Shown: piece by piece, positions 31,711 through 43,068 of the stretch
How positions within the stretch are numbered: position 1 is the stretch's first letter
How the letters are laid out: each line of letters starts with the position of its first letter
From: Pollenia angustigena
Taxonomy: Eukaryota > Arthropoda > Insecta > Diptera > Polleniidae
Direction of reading: 5' to 3'
NCBI GenBank assembly: GCA_930367215.1
Contig: OV884060.1
Location: forward strand, 204,045,253-204,109,252
Length of the DNA stretch: 64,000 nt
Translations under genes and position numbers: made by a program
The notes under the pieces: generated by a model
Database searches by the model: none
What the model saw: the letters and a program-made list of their open reading frames with translations, nothing else
Told to the model about the DNA's origin: nothing

Positions 31711-32580
31711 GTGTATTTATAACCCACCTATATGGACCAAATTTAGATAATTTTTCTAAATTCTAAATCTTTTGATTTTCCATTCAGCATCGACGATGTG
31801 ACTCATACAAAATTTTTAAAAAGTACAGTCAAATATTATACAATAAAATGTGTCAAATGATAGTAAAAAGCTACAAAAAAGTATTGCCAAAAGAATTTAA
31901 GTATAAAATATTAATAAAGAATGTAAGTGCATGATTGAATATACGTCATGTGCGTATTTATTTGCTTTTGGGGTAGATATCTGGTTTTTATTATTCCCGT
32001 ACTTTTAAATGGTTTTGTCTACTAGCGAGAGAAAATTTTTGTTAAATAACACGAACTTTACACAACATACGGGTCATACTTCTTTCTTGATAAAATGTAT
32101 TTTTAGAATATTTTATAGCATCTTTCAACAAAGTCAAACTTTTTATTTTTCAGTTTAATACTCCTATTTGTTTTAAAACATAGTATGTATATACTTGTTT
32201 CACACCAATTCTTAGTAACTTGACTCTTTCAGAAGAGTCGCGATTGTGATACCCATTTTCTCCGAAGTAATTTTCGACTCAAAAACGAGTGTATAAATAA
32301 TTATTTTAATCGCGCAAAAGAGTTAAAAAATACTTGAACATGATCAATAATTTAAAAAAATGCTGACTGAGCACCATCTAATAATTACACCGTGCAAAAT
32401 TTTTTTACAAGCGTAACGCTCTTCAAAACGAAAGTGATCATTTTGAATTCCAATTGTTCTAGGCCCCAATTTCTCAGTTCTCAGCACAAATTTTTTTTCT
32501 TTGAAAAATACGAAATAAGCCTAGAGTACACTTATAATCTTTTTGAAGTGAGATATGCACTAGTTTAAAGGACATGTTAA
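31711..32580. other. Remainder of Helentron-like repeat, then AT-rich DNA
   Basis: After the LINE, about 50 bases continue the interrupted repeat. From about 31770 to 32580 I see only AT-rich sequence without gene, splice site pairs or clear repeats. Confidence 0.4.
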
Positions 32581-32750
32581 TAAAGCTACGGTCACACTTG
32601 CCAAATATTTGAAGAAAAAACGGGACCAACAAGCAAACTAAATAATCATTTCCTTTAATTCCAATATTTATTTTGATTATAATACCATGTTACAAAAAAC
32701 AGTTTTTCGCTATGTCTAGTCGTTTAATTAGTTTATTTGGTGTTATTAAG

Positions 32751-34020
32751 GACGGTGCGCAAAATGACCCCAGGAAATAAGGCCCCAAAAGGAAAATGAA
32801 AAACGGACCCAGAATTTTACATGAGACACAACAACACGCAATTTTGGGGCAAATTTTTTGTTTTTTTGGGGTTATTTTTCAAATTTTCGTTAGGGTATTT
32901 TTCCATTTCATGTGGAATGAAAAATGACCCCAATATCCAGGAATAAAAATTGGCTCCAAATAAAATCACAATTTTTACTTTGGGGCTATTTTTCGTTTAC
33001 TTATAAAAAATGCAAATTTTAAGAAATAAAAAATCACCCCCAACATTTTTACACAAATTTTATAAAACTGTATGTAAAAGTTTCTAGGGATAGTATAAAA
33101 AACACGAATTCTTTTACTAAAGTAGAGAAAATCCTTGCCGGTTATGCAGAGATGCTTTCGTTAGCGAAGCCGGTTTTTTTAATCCACAGAGGAAAAAATT
33201 CTTGAGCCCGGCCATAGAAAAGAAAATCCTTGCGCTCGGCCGAAGGCCGGCTATGTAGTGAAGCTTTAGTTAGTTATACCAAAGAGAAGAAAATCCTTTC
33301 ACCCGCCCGAATGCCGGCTATACAGAGAAGCTTTAGTTAGCGAAGCCAGTTTTCGTTATACCATAGAGAAGAAAATCCTTTTGCCCGGCCGAATGCCGTC
33401 TATAACGTGAAGCTTTAGTAAGCAAAGCCAGTGTTCCTTATACCATAGAGAAAAAAATCCTTGCGCATGTTCGAAAGCCCAACCATGATATCAATCGTAC
33501 AATTTTTAAAACAAAAACTGTTTAATTTTCCGGATTTTGTAATCGGGATTTTAAATTTGGGATTTTTAGTTTCTAGTTTTTATGCTCTTTTTTGGGGTTA
33601 AACGTGAAGCTTACGTAAGCAAAGCCAGTGTTCGTTATACCATAGAGAAAAAAATCCTTGCGCATGTTCGAAAGCCCAACCATGCTATCAATCGTACAAT
33701 TTTTAAAACCAAAACTGTTTAATTTTCCGGATTTTGAAATCGGGATTTTAAATTTGAGATTTTTAGTTTCTAGTTTTTATGCTCTTTTTTGGGGTTAAAG
33801 TTCATTTTAAATTTTGAGGTTATTTTTCATAATGAAGAATAACCCCAAATTTAGGGTCATATTTAATTTTATTTTTAGGGTTATTTTTAATTTTTTTTGG
33901 GGTAATTTTTCATTAAAAAAATGGGGCCATATTGCATAATGCAAAATAGCTCCAAATTTGGGGTAAATTTTCATTTATTTTTTGGGGCCATATTTCCTGG
34001 GGCCATATTTCGCAGCGCCG
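32751..34020. mobile_element. Inner TIR element with GGGGYCATWTTTC subterminal repeats
   Basis: Left ACGGTGCGCAAAATGACCCC with AGGAAATAAGGCCCC, and right its approximate inverse (GGGGCCATATTTCC..., CGCAGCGCCG). TATTAAG flanks both sides (32744-32750, 34022-34028). Within about 200 bases of each end the word GGGG(C/T)(C/T)ATTTTTC or its inverse (AAAATGACCCC) recurs at least ten times, a pattern typical of transposase-binding subterminal repeats. The centre carries a tandem array (33125-33480) and a 197-bp duplication. No transposase. Confidence 0.7.
33125..33800. repeat. Tandem repeats inside the GGGGYCAT element
   Basis: Units of about 90-100 bases built around GAAAATCCTTGC / GCCGGCTAT / GAAGCTTTAGTTAGCGAAGCC run from 33125 to 33480. 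A further direct duplication with period 197 covers about 33425-33600 and 33622-33800 (GCCAGTGTTC ... TTTTGGGGTTAAA). It is not coding. Confidence 0.7.
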
Positions 34021-34111
34021 ATATTAAGACCATGTTAAATCTCACTTACTATTAACAAAAGTAGGGGTTACGCTTATATGGCCAAATATTATCAAGTGTG
34101 ACCGTAGCTTA

Positions 34112-34727
34112 ACTCTCTCCATGGTTGTCAACCAGCGAACAAGGGGAGAGGACGTTGATCGAGCGAGTAGGGGCACTATTCCTCCTCTTTTAATATCATT
34201 GGGACCATTCATAGACGTAACTGTTTCGCAACCGTTGAGTTTTTTCAAGCCCATTGTGTTTTTAAATGCAGAATATATTTATGAAAGACACAAGCTGTGT
34301 ATGACAAGTAATCAAGGCATAGCCAACGGAACATTAAAAAAATTAAGCAATATTATTGAAAAGTACTATCTTAAAAGTATAAATAGGTCCAATATTCGAC
34401 CTAAGGTTAGCATTATGCTAGTATAAAAACAATTGGGTAGTCCGTCGCAAAGTGAGAGATTTTGGAAAAGATTGAAATAATTCTAGAATTCGTACACGGT
34501 TTATCCGATTATTGTCCAATTTCTGGTTTTCTTTGCTCACAATGGCAACATTTTCACAACAGCTGATAACTAACCATGTGTCAAAATGATATGCTACTAC
34601 TTTTTTATTGACATTTATGTTGTAACATTTATATTTTTGCCGATTAGTGTACACCTGATTCGTTTAATACAGGGTTGTATTTGTTTGACACAACGTTAAA
34701 GTATAATACAGTGTTCTATCAGTTTTC
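34112..34727. other. Unassigned stretch; one 101-codon frame without support
   Basis: The plus frame 34121-34426 has no known domain, no splice context and directly abuts a TIR element, so I do not call it. GAGCGAGTAGGGGCACTATTCC near 34158 is GC-rich against its surroundings and may be the remains of another element. Confidence 0.3.
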
Positions 34728-35104
34728 AAAATAAGACCACCTTTTATGAATTCGCCTTGTTTTCACTGGTGTTCACAATAAAGCAACAATTTTTTCCACA
34801 ACCACACACATTTTCAATTAAGAAACCGTTTGCAAATTTTGCCCAGAACAATATTACGTATTTATTGGAACATTTTGTTAAAATTTTCAATCAAAACTAA
34901 ATAAAATTATTTTAAACGTCAGAAACAATTTCATACAAATTGTTGCTGAAGCTCTAGTTGACTTAACTTTTTAAAAAAACTTTAGTTACATTTTTGTTTG
35001 AAAAATTAAAGAAAAATATATGAAATACTTTGTGAAGAAATAAGATAGAAGAAAAAACGAAATTGTTGCTCTGATTGTGAACAAAGCTTAATTGAAAATA
35101 ACAA

Positions 35105-36033
35105 ATATGATGTACTAGCTTAACCCGGTGCGCTTCGCTACACTGATTTAACCACTTCTTCAGTTGAGAGATATTTTAAATATGCATCCTATGGGAGGCA
35201 TTTCCCCCTACGCCTACCCGCTTTATTTTTATTTTCAAAAGTGTAGTATACTATAAGAGTGACTTCTGCAAAGTTTGAAAATTCTCACTATAACAGTTCT
35301 TAAGATATGCAATATTAAACATTGGCGTCCTATGGGGGGTACCACTTCCTCCGCTGCTAATTTATTTAAATTTTGGGGCTCAGAAGATCCTAATACGAAA
35401 AGTTCAACAAAATGCGTGCAGCGGCTCTTATTTATATTTCTATCTATGAGAGGTACTGCTCCTCCTCTGTCTAGCCCGCCCATTTCTATATTTAAATTTA
35501 TAGTTTACCATAATAGTAGCTTTAACCACGTTTGAAGACTCTCCCTTTAATAGTTCTTCAGTTGAGCGATATTTAATATATGCATCCTATGGGAGGTATT
35601 TCCCCCCTGCGCTTACCCGCTTTATTTTTTTTTTTCGATAGTTTAGCATGCCATAAGAGTGACTTCTACAAAGTTTGAACATACTCACTATAACTGTTCT
35701 TTAGATATGCGATATTAAACATTGGCGTCCTATTTGGGGAACCACTTCCCCCGCTGCTAATTTGTATCAATTTTAGGGCTCAGAAAATCCTACTACCAAG
35801 AGTTCAACAAAATTTGTGCAGCGGTTCTTAAGATATGCGATATTTAATATTGGCATCCAATGGGGGGTACCAATTCCCCTACCCCTATCCAAATTTCGTA
35901 ATTTTTTCTTACATAAGAACCTTCTCCTAATAATAACAAATACAACAAAAACAGAATTAGTGAAATCGGTCCAGCCATTCACGCGTGATGCCGTGACCAA
36001 GGGAAAAAGGGATTCATTTTTATATATATAGAT
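35105..36033. repeat. Duplicated dispersed repeat with TTCTTAAGATATGC phrases
   Basis: GTTGAGAGATATTTTAAATATGCATCCTATGGGAGG at about 35164 recurs at about 35562, period about 400. TTCTTAAGATATGCAATATT with GGCGTCCTATGGGG occurs at about 35297, 35697 and 35826. It ends with AAATCGGTCCAGCCATTCACGC and a TATATATATAGAT tail, a phrase common at ends of insect non-LTR-type repeats. Frames here (35235-35483, 35773-36087) are repeat sequence. Confidence 0.55.
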
Positions 36034-36131
36034 TTGCAAATATGAAAACATTAACACAAGTTTCAAACAATTTTTTAATTGTTTCAATTAACTGTGTTGT
36101 TTTCAAAAATATTTTGATTTGTGCTTACGTT

Positions 36132-36141
36132 TTATATATAC

Positions 36142-36185
<44 letters not shown>
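36132..36185. repeat. (TA)n microsatellite
   Basis: About 54 bases of nearly pure TATA with two CATA interruptions. Confidence 0.9.
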
Positions 36186-36188
<3 letters not shown>

Positions 36189-36277
36189 TTATATAGCCTC
36201 TTTTGCTGGTGGTCAAATTTCAATTAAACCTATTGAATAAAACTGGAAAGCAAGAGAAGCTTAAACTTATAAATACA

Positions 36278-36507
36278 TTCAACAATACTGTATTAACTCA
36301 AAATTTCAAAATTTTCAGTAGAAGCTAAACAATTTTTAATTTCATATGAAAGGCATATGATAAAGTATTTTAAAACCAACCGTTTCTGTACAAAAAAGTA
36401 GACAAAACAGCACGATATTTTAAGAGCGGGTAGATATGACTATAACATGTCGATTTCTTTGAAAAAGTGAAAAAATAAAAATTTTGAGTTAATACAGTAT
36501 TGTTGAA
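36278..36507. mobile_element. MITE with TTCAACAATACTG termini
   Basis: TTCAACAATACTGTATTAAC and AAAATTT on the left are inverted at 36476-36507 (TTAATACAGTATTGTTGAA). About 230 bp, non-coding. The target duplication is not clear. Confidence 0.6.
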
Positions 36508-37762
36508 CAGGTGCGATATGTTAATTGATAATATCAATTTGGTTGCAGGCAGAAAATCAGTACGGAATTTAATTAATAGTACAAATTCCTAACAAATACC
36601 ATAATTGAAGTTGGTTTTTAGTTCTGTCAGTTTACTCAAACGTTTTTGAACCGATTATATAAACCGTGATATTAAAATTCCGTGTTATATCGAAATTATG
36701 TTAGTAGAATGCCGTGTTTTAAGAGGGTCGTCTGTATAATGTTTTTATAGAAAAATTAATACCTCTAGAATCTAGAGTCTAGATTCACTAAATATGAATT
36801 TATGATAAAATATGTGTTTTTGTATATTTTTCTTTTTTCAATACAAACCTTAACAAAAAAAAAGTATGGTTATGTATGTATGAATATGGTGTAAATACGT
36901 CATACAATTTGTAATCCAATATGGTAATAGCCGTTTAATGGTTTTATTACCTTTTTTAAAATTAACAAAGCATGTAATTGTTTTATTTTATTCGTTGCAA
37001 ATTTTTTTTTTTTTTTTAATATTTAACACTTAATTATGAACTTTTTTTTAGCAAATATTTTTTTATGGCAAATAAATAGTGTAAAAAAATAGTAAAATAT
37101 TTTAACGAAATAAGTATTTTTATTTATTTTGTTTGTAATAATTCTAAATTGTAAAATACTTTGTACGTGGATGAATATTATAATTTGTTTGTTTTATAAA
37201 AATTTTTTTTTAAACACGCACGCACAACTATTAACAATATCTTTTTTGCCCGTTAACGCGTTATTGCTGCCAATGAACTAAACTTTTTTAATAATTTTCT
37301 AACATTTTTATAACTTTTTAAACGCCCAACTGATTCGAAACGAAAATAATGAAATTTCTAGCCCACTTAAGAACTTTATTATTTAAATATATTAAAGTAA
37401 TTGGAATTTTATCTATTTGGTGATATAGATTTATTAAAAAAAATAACTGTAATTTATTTTGTCGCATGTAGTAAATGTATGATTTTTGAACTTGACTTTG
37501 AAATTTGTACAAAAAACTTAATTTTTTTTTTTCATTGACTCGTAGGTACCACTTGTTTAAGCGTTTTTAAAACAACTGAATAATTTTTCGTTCCACTAAG
37601 ATGAACTGAACTGCGCAACTGTGAACACTGTGTTGTGCATTTGTTGGGCCTAGTGCCGGACAGCATTGCGAGAGAGTGCAGAGAAGAACTAACTACAATA
37701 ATATACAAAATTTGCACTTCAGTCAAGGCGAATTCATGAAAACGGTGGTGGCAAAACTACAA

Positions 37763-39020
37763 CAAGTACAACAATAAAAATCATTGGATTTTTATTGTTG
37801 CTTTAAGGTACATATCTTCACATGGTAATACATGATTTACGACATGTCAAAAAATTATGTAGAATGAAAAAAATCGTATCATGTAAATATTGTAGAACTG
37901 TAACCATCAGCTTGATCACTTTGATTTTACTTATAATATCCGTGTAAACATGAAAGATACTAACACAGAATTTTGGTCAACACCTTTCTAAAGACGTATT
38001 GAAAATAAAAATCGGACAAAAAATGTTTGAGTTATTTAAATTTTCATTAAAATCGAACTGAAAAGCATTAAAAAAAAACTGACATAAACATCTCGCTATC
38101 TCGAGTCTGTGGTTAGATTTTTATAATGTTTGAATGAAGAATCAAGGAATCCTTAAATATCTATTAAATCTGGTTCACTGAACAAAAAAAAATTACCGAA
38201 CTTTTAATTCATGAAAACCCCATTTTCGGACCCTTCCTTTGACGCAGTTTAGCTCACGTGAGATTATCGCTAGAGCCCAAATATTTTGGGAATAATCATA
38301 AAAAGTATCAAAGGTTATTTTTAGGTGGAGTATAACTTGTAACTTTTTTTTTTGCCCATATAAGGTGAGTCGGTCTAAAGTACATACGTAGTATATTTTT
38401 GTTTTTCAACTTGAATTACACATACATTTATAAAATATTAAAAAAAAAATAAATAAACGAAAGAAATAAACTAAATAAAAAAACTATTAACCCTGGTAGG
38501 TTACTCTTTATTTTAGTACATTAAGGTTACTCTTCGCCGAATCGAAGAACTTTTTAAAAAATACATTCTAGCGGAACGATTTTTAAAGTAAAAAATAAAC
38601 AAGTCAGTTTTAGTTAAGCGTTTTATTAAAAAAAATAATATATAAAAAAGAAAAATTATTTTTCTCTAATTTACAAGATTTTGTTTGTCGTGCTTAATTC
38701 CCAATTTGTATTCTTGATAAAAAAACACTGAATTTTATTGTTGAAGAGAAAAGGTATTCCTATGCGCATTTCACTAGTTGCTTAGGCCAAGGGGGCTACT
38801 CTATATTGCGATGCGAAAGAAAATGGTAGCAAATCTAGCAATTGGTACTCTTTAATGCGTATACGCATTTGCCTTTCCGGTGGGTCACATATTTTTTTAC
38901 TATGAGGCCATGTGTACCACCGGTGGTGCACACATATACTTTACTTGTTCATATAATAATTTTCGTCCTGGTGATAATAGTTAAAAGTTTTATGCAGTGA
39001 CACCCTGGTAAAACTATATT
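37763..39020. other. AT-rich intron DNA, no gene seen
   Basis: No conserved frame or splice-paired exon. Sequence at 38760-38830 is related to 5690-5990 (see there). The palindrome ACCACCGGTGGT occurs near 38918, with two more at 39764 and 39818. Confidence 0.4.
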
Positions 39021-39027
39021 CTCTTTA

Positions 39028-39280
39028 GTCTGTGTTCATGTGTTATTGCCAAAATGGCTATTTTATAGTCGAGAGGGACGAGGGGAAAAGAAACGAGTAC
39101 ACAGATGCATGTACTGTCTTTACGTTTTGCTTTTCCATTCTTTGTTTAATTTTGTTATGGTTTTCAATATCAAAAAGCACATGTCGTCCACATTACATGA
39201 ATCATTTGAACGCCAATTCATGTTCAAAGAAGAAAAAGGAAGAATCTTGTCAATAAGACATGAGCCGTATGAACTCAGAC
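39028..39280. mobile_element. PIF/Harbinger-type MITE, TTA duplication
   Basis: The left end GTCTGTGTTCATG and right end GTATGAACTCAGAC are loosely inverted. TTA lies on both sides (39025-39027, 39281-39283). The right half (GAATCATTTGAACGCCAATT, ACATGAGCCGTATG) matches the shorter element at 54582-54718. The plus frames 39032-39447 run through this and the next element and are not genes. Confidence 0.6.
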
Positions 39281-39283
39281 TTA

Positions 39284-39426
39284 GTCTGGGTTCACACTAT
39301 GAAAGTTTTCTTTCAGAAATTCTGAGTTTATTGGTGAGAGGGGAAGAGAACATGCTGTTCCTTTTTCCCTTCTCACCCATTAACTCAGACTTTCTGAAAG
39401 AAAACTTTCATAGTTTGATCCCAGAC
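39284..39426. mobile_element. PIF/Harbinger-type hairpin MITE, TTA duplication
   Basis: A 143-bp near-palindrome: GTCTGGGTTCACACTATGAA ... with its inverse ending TTCATAGTTTGATCCCAGAC, arms of about 60 bp and a short loop. TTA lies on both sides (39281-39283, 39427-39429). It shares its left TTA with the neighbouring MITE. Confidence 0.8.
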
Positions 39427-39754
39427 TTACTGTATAAATTATTTTAGGGCTCTGCTCACACAAGTCGAATTTTAAACATTGATTTTATTTTTTTTTTTTT
39501 AATTTTATTTAACTATTTATTATTTTTAATTCAGTTTTGGACATTTTAATTCATTTTTAACTTAAAATTAAATGCATAAGAAAGAAAAAATATAAAAAAA
39601 TGTAGAAAAGTCACAATATTTATGATTTTATTGAAGAACTCCAGGCATAAGGCAGGATCACCATTGCATTGACCACAATATGTTGTTACTTTTTTAGCCT
39701 TTTTTACTGCGGCGCTTCTTCCAACAATAATAAAACTTAAAACCTCAATAAATG

Positions 39755-39831
39755 TGTGACCACCGGTGGTACACATGGCATTACTTTAAAACACTTATGA
39801 GTAAAGTGCCATGTGAACCACCGGTGGTCAC
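39755..39831. repeat. Short hairpin with ACCACCGGTGGT palindromes
   Basis: TGTGACCACCGGTGGTACAC and its inverse near 39812 form a hairpin of about 77 bases. The same 12-bp palindrome occurs once more at about 38918 in TGTACCACCGGTGGTGCACA, suggesting one larger element spanning about 38885-39831. Confidence 0.5.
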
Positions 39832-39839
39832 AGGCTAAA

Positions 39840-41290
39840 AACACTCACCAATCGTCAAAAACTACTAAAGACAAGGTAAGAACACGAAATAACTCAATAA
39901 CAATCACCGTGAAACTGTTATTAAAAAAAATATTGGAATGACTTTTTTTTTATATGGTGGCAGCCAACGTGTTAAAAATCGATACGAATATCAACCCTTT
40001 TTTTTTGGTTTTTTAAATTACTTAACTTTAAAAAAAACAACAGCGACTAAAAAGGTAAAAAATATTTTTTTCTTTCTCAGCCTTTAAATATAATCCGTCA
40101 CATATTACAAAAGAAAATGATTAGCCTTATTTTACGCATGAGACACAAAGTTAATTTTTTCCTTAATTAAGGTCTGGAAGGTAGGCGTCTCGAATCTGCC
40201 TCTTAAGTAGGGAGCCACGAGAGATTTATGAAGATTTTTCGGGTACTGTCGTTGGATTTTGGGTTTTCGATCTTTACGGAATATATTATGAATTAAATGG
40301 CGTGGCTGTTGACAAAAGGAATATTTTAAATTCCAAAAAATAGACACAAACACTTACACTAAAGTTCCTCTTTGTCGTTGCGACGTTTACTGAATTTCAA
40401 CTTAAAAATAATGAGGAGCCGGCGTACTTCCACTCACTGCAAACTTTCAGCATCAGCTTACATTGTTGACAGAAAGGGCGTTATTCGAACACTCATAATA
40501 AGTTATATGATAAAAAGTAATTGAGCTTCGTCGATTCGACGAGCAGTAGCCATCCAGGGTTAATAATACTATTTTAAAAATATGTTCTTTTTTTAAATTG
40601 TGTGTGTTTGTACCCTTCACCATAGGGGGAGAGGTTATATAGGTACATAAAAGTTTCTTATATATTTTTAAGATAAGTTGAAGGTATTTAAAAAATGTTA
40701 GTTATTGTTTACAAACAAAACACAGCTGTTTTTGTTCTTTTTAAAGCAACAACAACATAGCATATATTTGAACGCAAATTTAACGTAAAAATTATATAAA
40801 ATTGATGTGGAAGTATTTAAACTTGTTATGATGGCAGAGTTAAGGCAATAAATTTTTATTATAGAGCACTATCCGATATTGCATGCTACTTATGTAGTTG
40901 TGAGTTTTCCTGAGGTTTGTTTCCGAATATTTTAAAATATGTCGCAAAAAAATCTATCATTTTACATTCTTAAGCTAACCGTGTAAACTAAGCCTTTTCT
41001 AAGTCCAAAAACAAATAAACAAAATTTTGTTTTAAAGTTGGTACAAAGTTAGAAAACCTATTTCCCATCCCAGATTTAAAACGTGCAACATTGTCACAAT
41101 AACAAAATCTTGTTCAAGTAAAAAAAAAATATTCTCATGAATCACACATTTCGCACACAAGTTGCATATAGAGGTTGGCATGCTACATAAATAAAAAAAT
41201 GATTCTCTTCGTTTTGAATTAAAAAAAAATTAACTCTCATACATTTTACAAGTGAATCAAAATTTCTTTTTAGAATGATGATCAACTTAA
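39840..41290. other. AT-rich intron DNA, no gene seen
   Basis: No domain-bearing frame. A polypyrimidine-rich stretch and short hairpin words occur, but there is no exon matching the phase of the muscle gene. Confidence 0.4.
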
Positions 41291-41293
41291 AAT

Positions 41294-41507
41294 CGACAGC
41301 TCCAAAACATGCTAAGTCGACTTAGCAATTTTTTTACGGTTTTGGATTCAAATTCTGTCAAATTGTGTTGCTGATCGGCTAATCCAATCCAAAGTTATGC
41401 ACAAAACTGTACTTAGCATACAAACTGTACTTAGCCGTAAACTTTAACAGCTTCTCCTGCAAAACTCACTTTTTTGACTTAGCATGTTTTGGAATTGAGC
41501 TGTCGAA
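41294..41507. mobile_element. MITE with TCGACAGCTC termini
   Basis: TCGACAGCTCCAAAACATGC and TAAGTCGACTTAG on the left are inverted at 41474-41507 (GACTTAGCATGTTTTGGAAT, GAGCTGTCGA). About 210 bp, non-coding, 125 bases from the muscle exon at 41632. Confidence 0.6.
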
Positions 41508-41631
41508 ATATTTCCAACTCAAAAATGTGAGTCAAGGTTTTCGGTTTTTACTAAAAATATTAACTTAATTGTAGGTATAAGAAATCAATGTTTTTTTTTG
41601 AAAATTATTATTATAATATTGTTTGACTTAC

Positions 41632-41764
41632 ATTTAAGAAATCTCTGAGCCAAACCACATCCGGTTTGGGATCACCCACAACTTCGCAGAATATAATGAC
41701 TGTATCTCCTTCATAGGCTTCACTTGAACGCGGTTTAACAACGAATAATGGTTCTTTGGAATAA
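41632..41764 (-). CDS. Giant Ig/FnIII muscle protein, exon encoding first half of an Ig domain
   Basis: Minus-strand exon, acceptor TTTCAG, donor ATGTAAGT, entered in phase 2 and left in phase 0. It reads SKEPLFVVKPRSSEAYEGD, VIIFCEVVGDPKP and VVWLRDFLN, the A-to-C strands of an I-set Ig domain including the B-strand cysteine and core tryptophan. The rest of the domain is in the exon at 9928-10096. The intron inside this domain is 31.5 kb and full of transposons. Upstream it joins the exon at 51051-52380. Confidence 0.9.
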
Positions 41765-42085
41765 CTGAAATGGGAATGGGAATATAAGTTTATAACATTA
41801 TATTAAAAATACATCATAATCAATGAATCGTGTGTTAAATTTTTTTTTATCGATAAACTCGTGTTTTGGTGTAAATTACATATAAGAACAAGTTTGGCAC
41901 GTTTGCACGATTAATGAAAAAAAAGGCTTTTTTTGCTTAAAAGCAATTTCCCTATCAATTTCTTAACAAAAACAGGATTTTTAATTTGCCATAAACGCTT
42001 AAGTAGGGACTTTAGGGGCAATATTTAATAATTCGAATAATATTTATTGCCAAATTTTGGGTTTCTATTATTGTAACATTAACTG

Positions 42086-42223
42086 CCAGTTCATCTATTT
42101 CCGAACGAAGGTTTCGTTCGCTAAACTAACATTTAAAACAAAAACAAATTATTAAATATTGTATTTGTTTAATATGTATGTAAGTTCAGCGAACGAAGTC
42201 TTCTTTCGAAATCGATGAACTGG
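42086..42223. mobile_element. MITE with CCAGTTCATC termini
   Basis: CCAGTTCATCTATTTCCGAA with GTTTCGTTCGC on the left is inverted on the right (GCGAACGAAG, GATGAACTGG). About 140 bp. A partial copy lies at 13155-13262. Confidence 0.65.
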
Positions 42224-42817
42224 CCATAAGTCATTGTATTAACGTTTCTTATTCAACTGAAAGATAACACTATGCAACCGTTTTTTGATCAAATGTGTTT
42301 GACACCTAATCTTTATGTAAAATTGCCAGCTGAATCCGAATAGGATGTCAGAATGATCAAAAGTAAAAAACAGTTTTCGAGATATTCCAAAGTAACCGTT
42401 CTTTGTGTTTTTAAAAAAGATGATGTCACAAACGGATTATGCATTTCTTTTTATTAATGAAAGATAATAAAACTACTAAAATTACAATGGATTGCTAGTG
42501 AAGATTGGTCAAGAAATGACCGAGTAATAGGGGACACAAGTTCAAACTTCATTGAAAATTTTATGATTTTTTGCAATTTTGCTCTTTTCAAGCTTTTTTT
42601 TATATCAAACAATTAACGTTTTATTGCACGGGGCATTGGTTTATTTCAATATGAACATTTTGCGCTCAACAAGACCTAGATTGGTGCAATAACGATAAAG
42701 CTACAGAAGATTTAGTGAATTAACCCACATGGCAATTTGACATTTTTAGGCTTTTTTTTAAAAACCTTTTCTTTAGCTTCACTTCGGAAAATCAAATCTT
42801 GTCACGTTAATTTAACC

Positions 42818-43068
42818 GCCTTATACTCAATGCAAATGGATGAAACTTTGCAGGCATACATATTCCCGATGACAATGTACACGAATACATGGGCGTAGCC
42901 AGGATAAAATCTAGGGGGGGGGGGAAAATTTTTTTTTTTTGGTAAAATGCATTTTTGACCGCCTTTTACTCAATGCAAATGGATGAAATTTTGCAGGCAT
43001 ACATATTCCCGATGACAATGTACACGAATACATGGGCGTAGCCAGGATAAAATCTAGGGGGGGGCAAA
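42818..43068. repeat. Tandem duplication of a hAT-like terminus
   Basis: About 110 bases (from CTCAATGCAAATGGATGAA to TGGGCGTAGCCAGGATAAAA and a run of G) occur twice, at 42835-42925 and 42970-43065. GGGCGTAGCCAGG next to a G run resembles hAT-type terminal repeats. Confidence 0.6.

Larger units (their letters stand above)
32583..34111. mobile_element. TIR element with AAGCTACGGTCACACTTG ends (outer)
   Basis: Left AAGCTACGGTCACACTTG followed by CCAAATATTT, and right its inverse (CCAAATATT then CAAGTGTGACCGTAGCTT). The interior is AT-rich and non-coding except that a second TIR element fills most of it (32751-34020). No clear target duplication, so the superfamily is open. Confidence 0.65.
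34728..37762. repeat. Distant inverted repeat possibly bounding a 3-kb composite
   Basis: GACCACCTTTTATGAATTCGCC at about 34736 is inverted at about 37724 (GGCGAATTCATGAAAACGGTGGTGG), with further matching (AAGCAACAAT near 34793, ATTGTTGCTTTAAGG near 37793). Between them lie tandemly duplicated repeats, a (TA)n tract and a MITE. The termini and target duplication are not resolved. Confidence 0.4.

Noticed and set aside
34121..34426. 101-codon plus frame next to a TIR element
   Set aside because: No domain, no upstream promoter or splice context; likely chance frame in a GC-richer repeat remnant.
36132..36185. (TA)n tract considered as a replication origin or scaffold site
   Set aside because: Simple microsatellite; no further evidence.
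39032..39447. 135-codon plus frame with some hydrophobic segments
   Set aside because: It runs through two adjacent MITEs and ends in a palindrome; no independent support.
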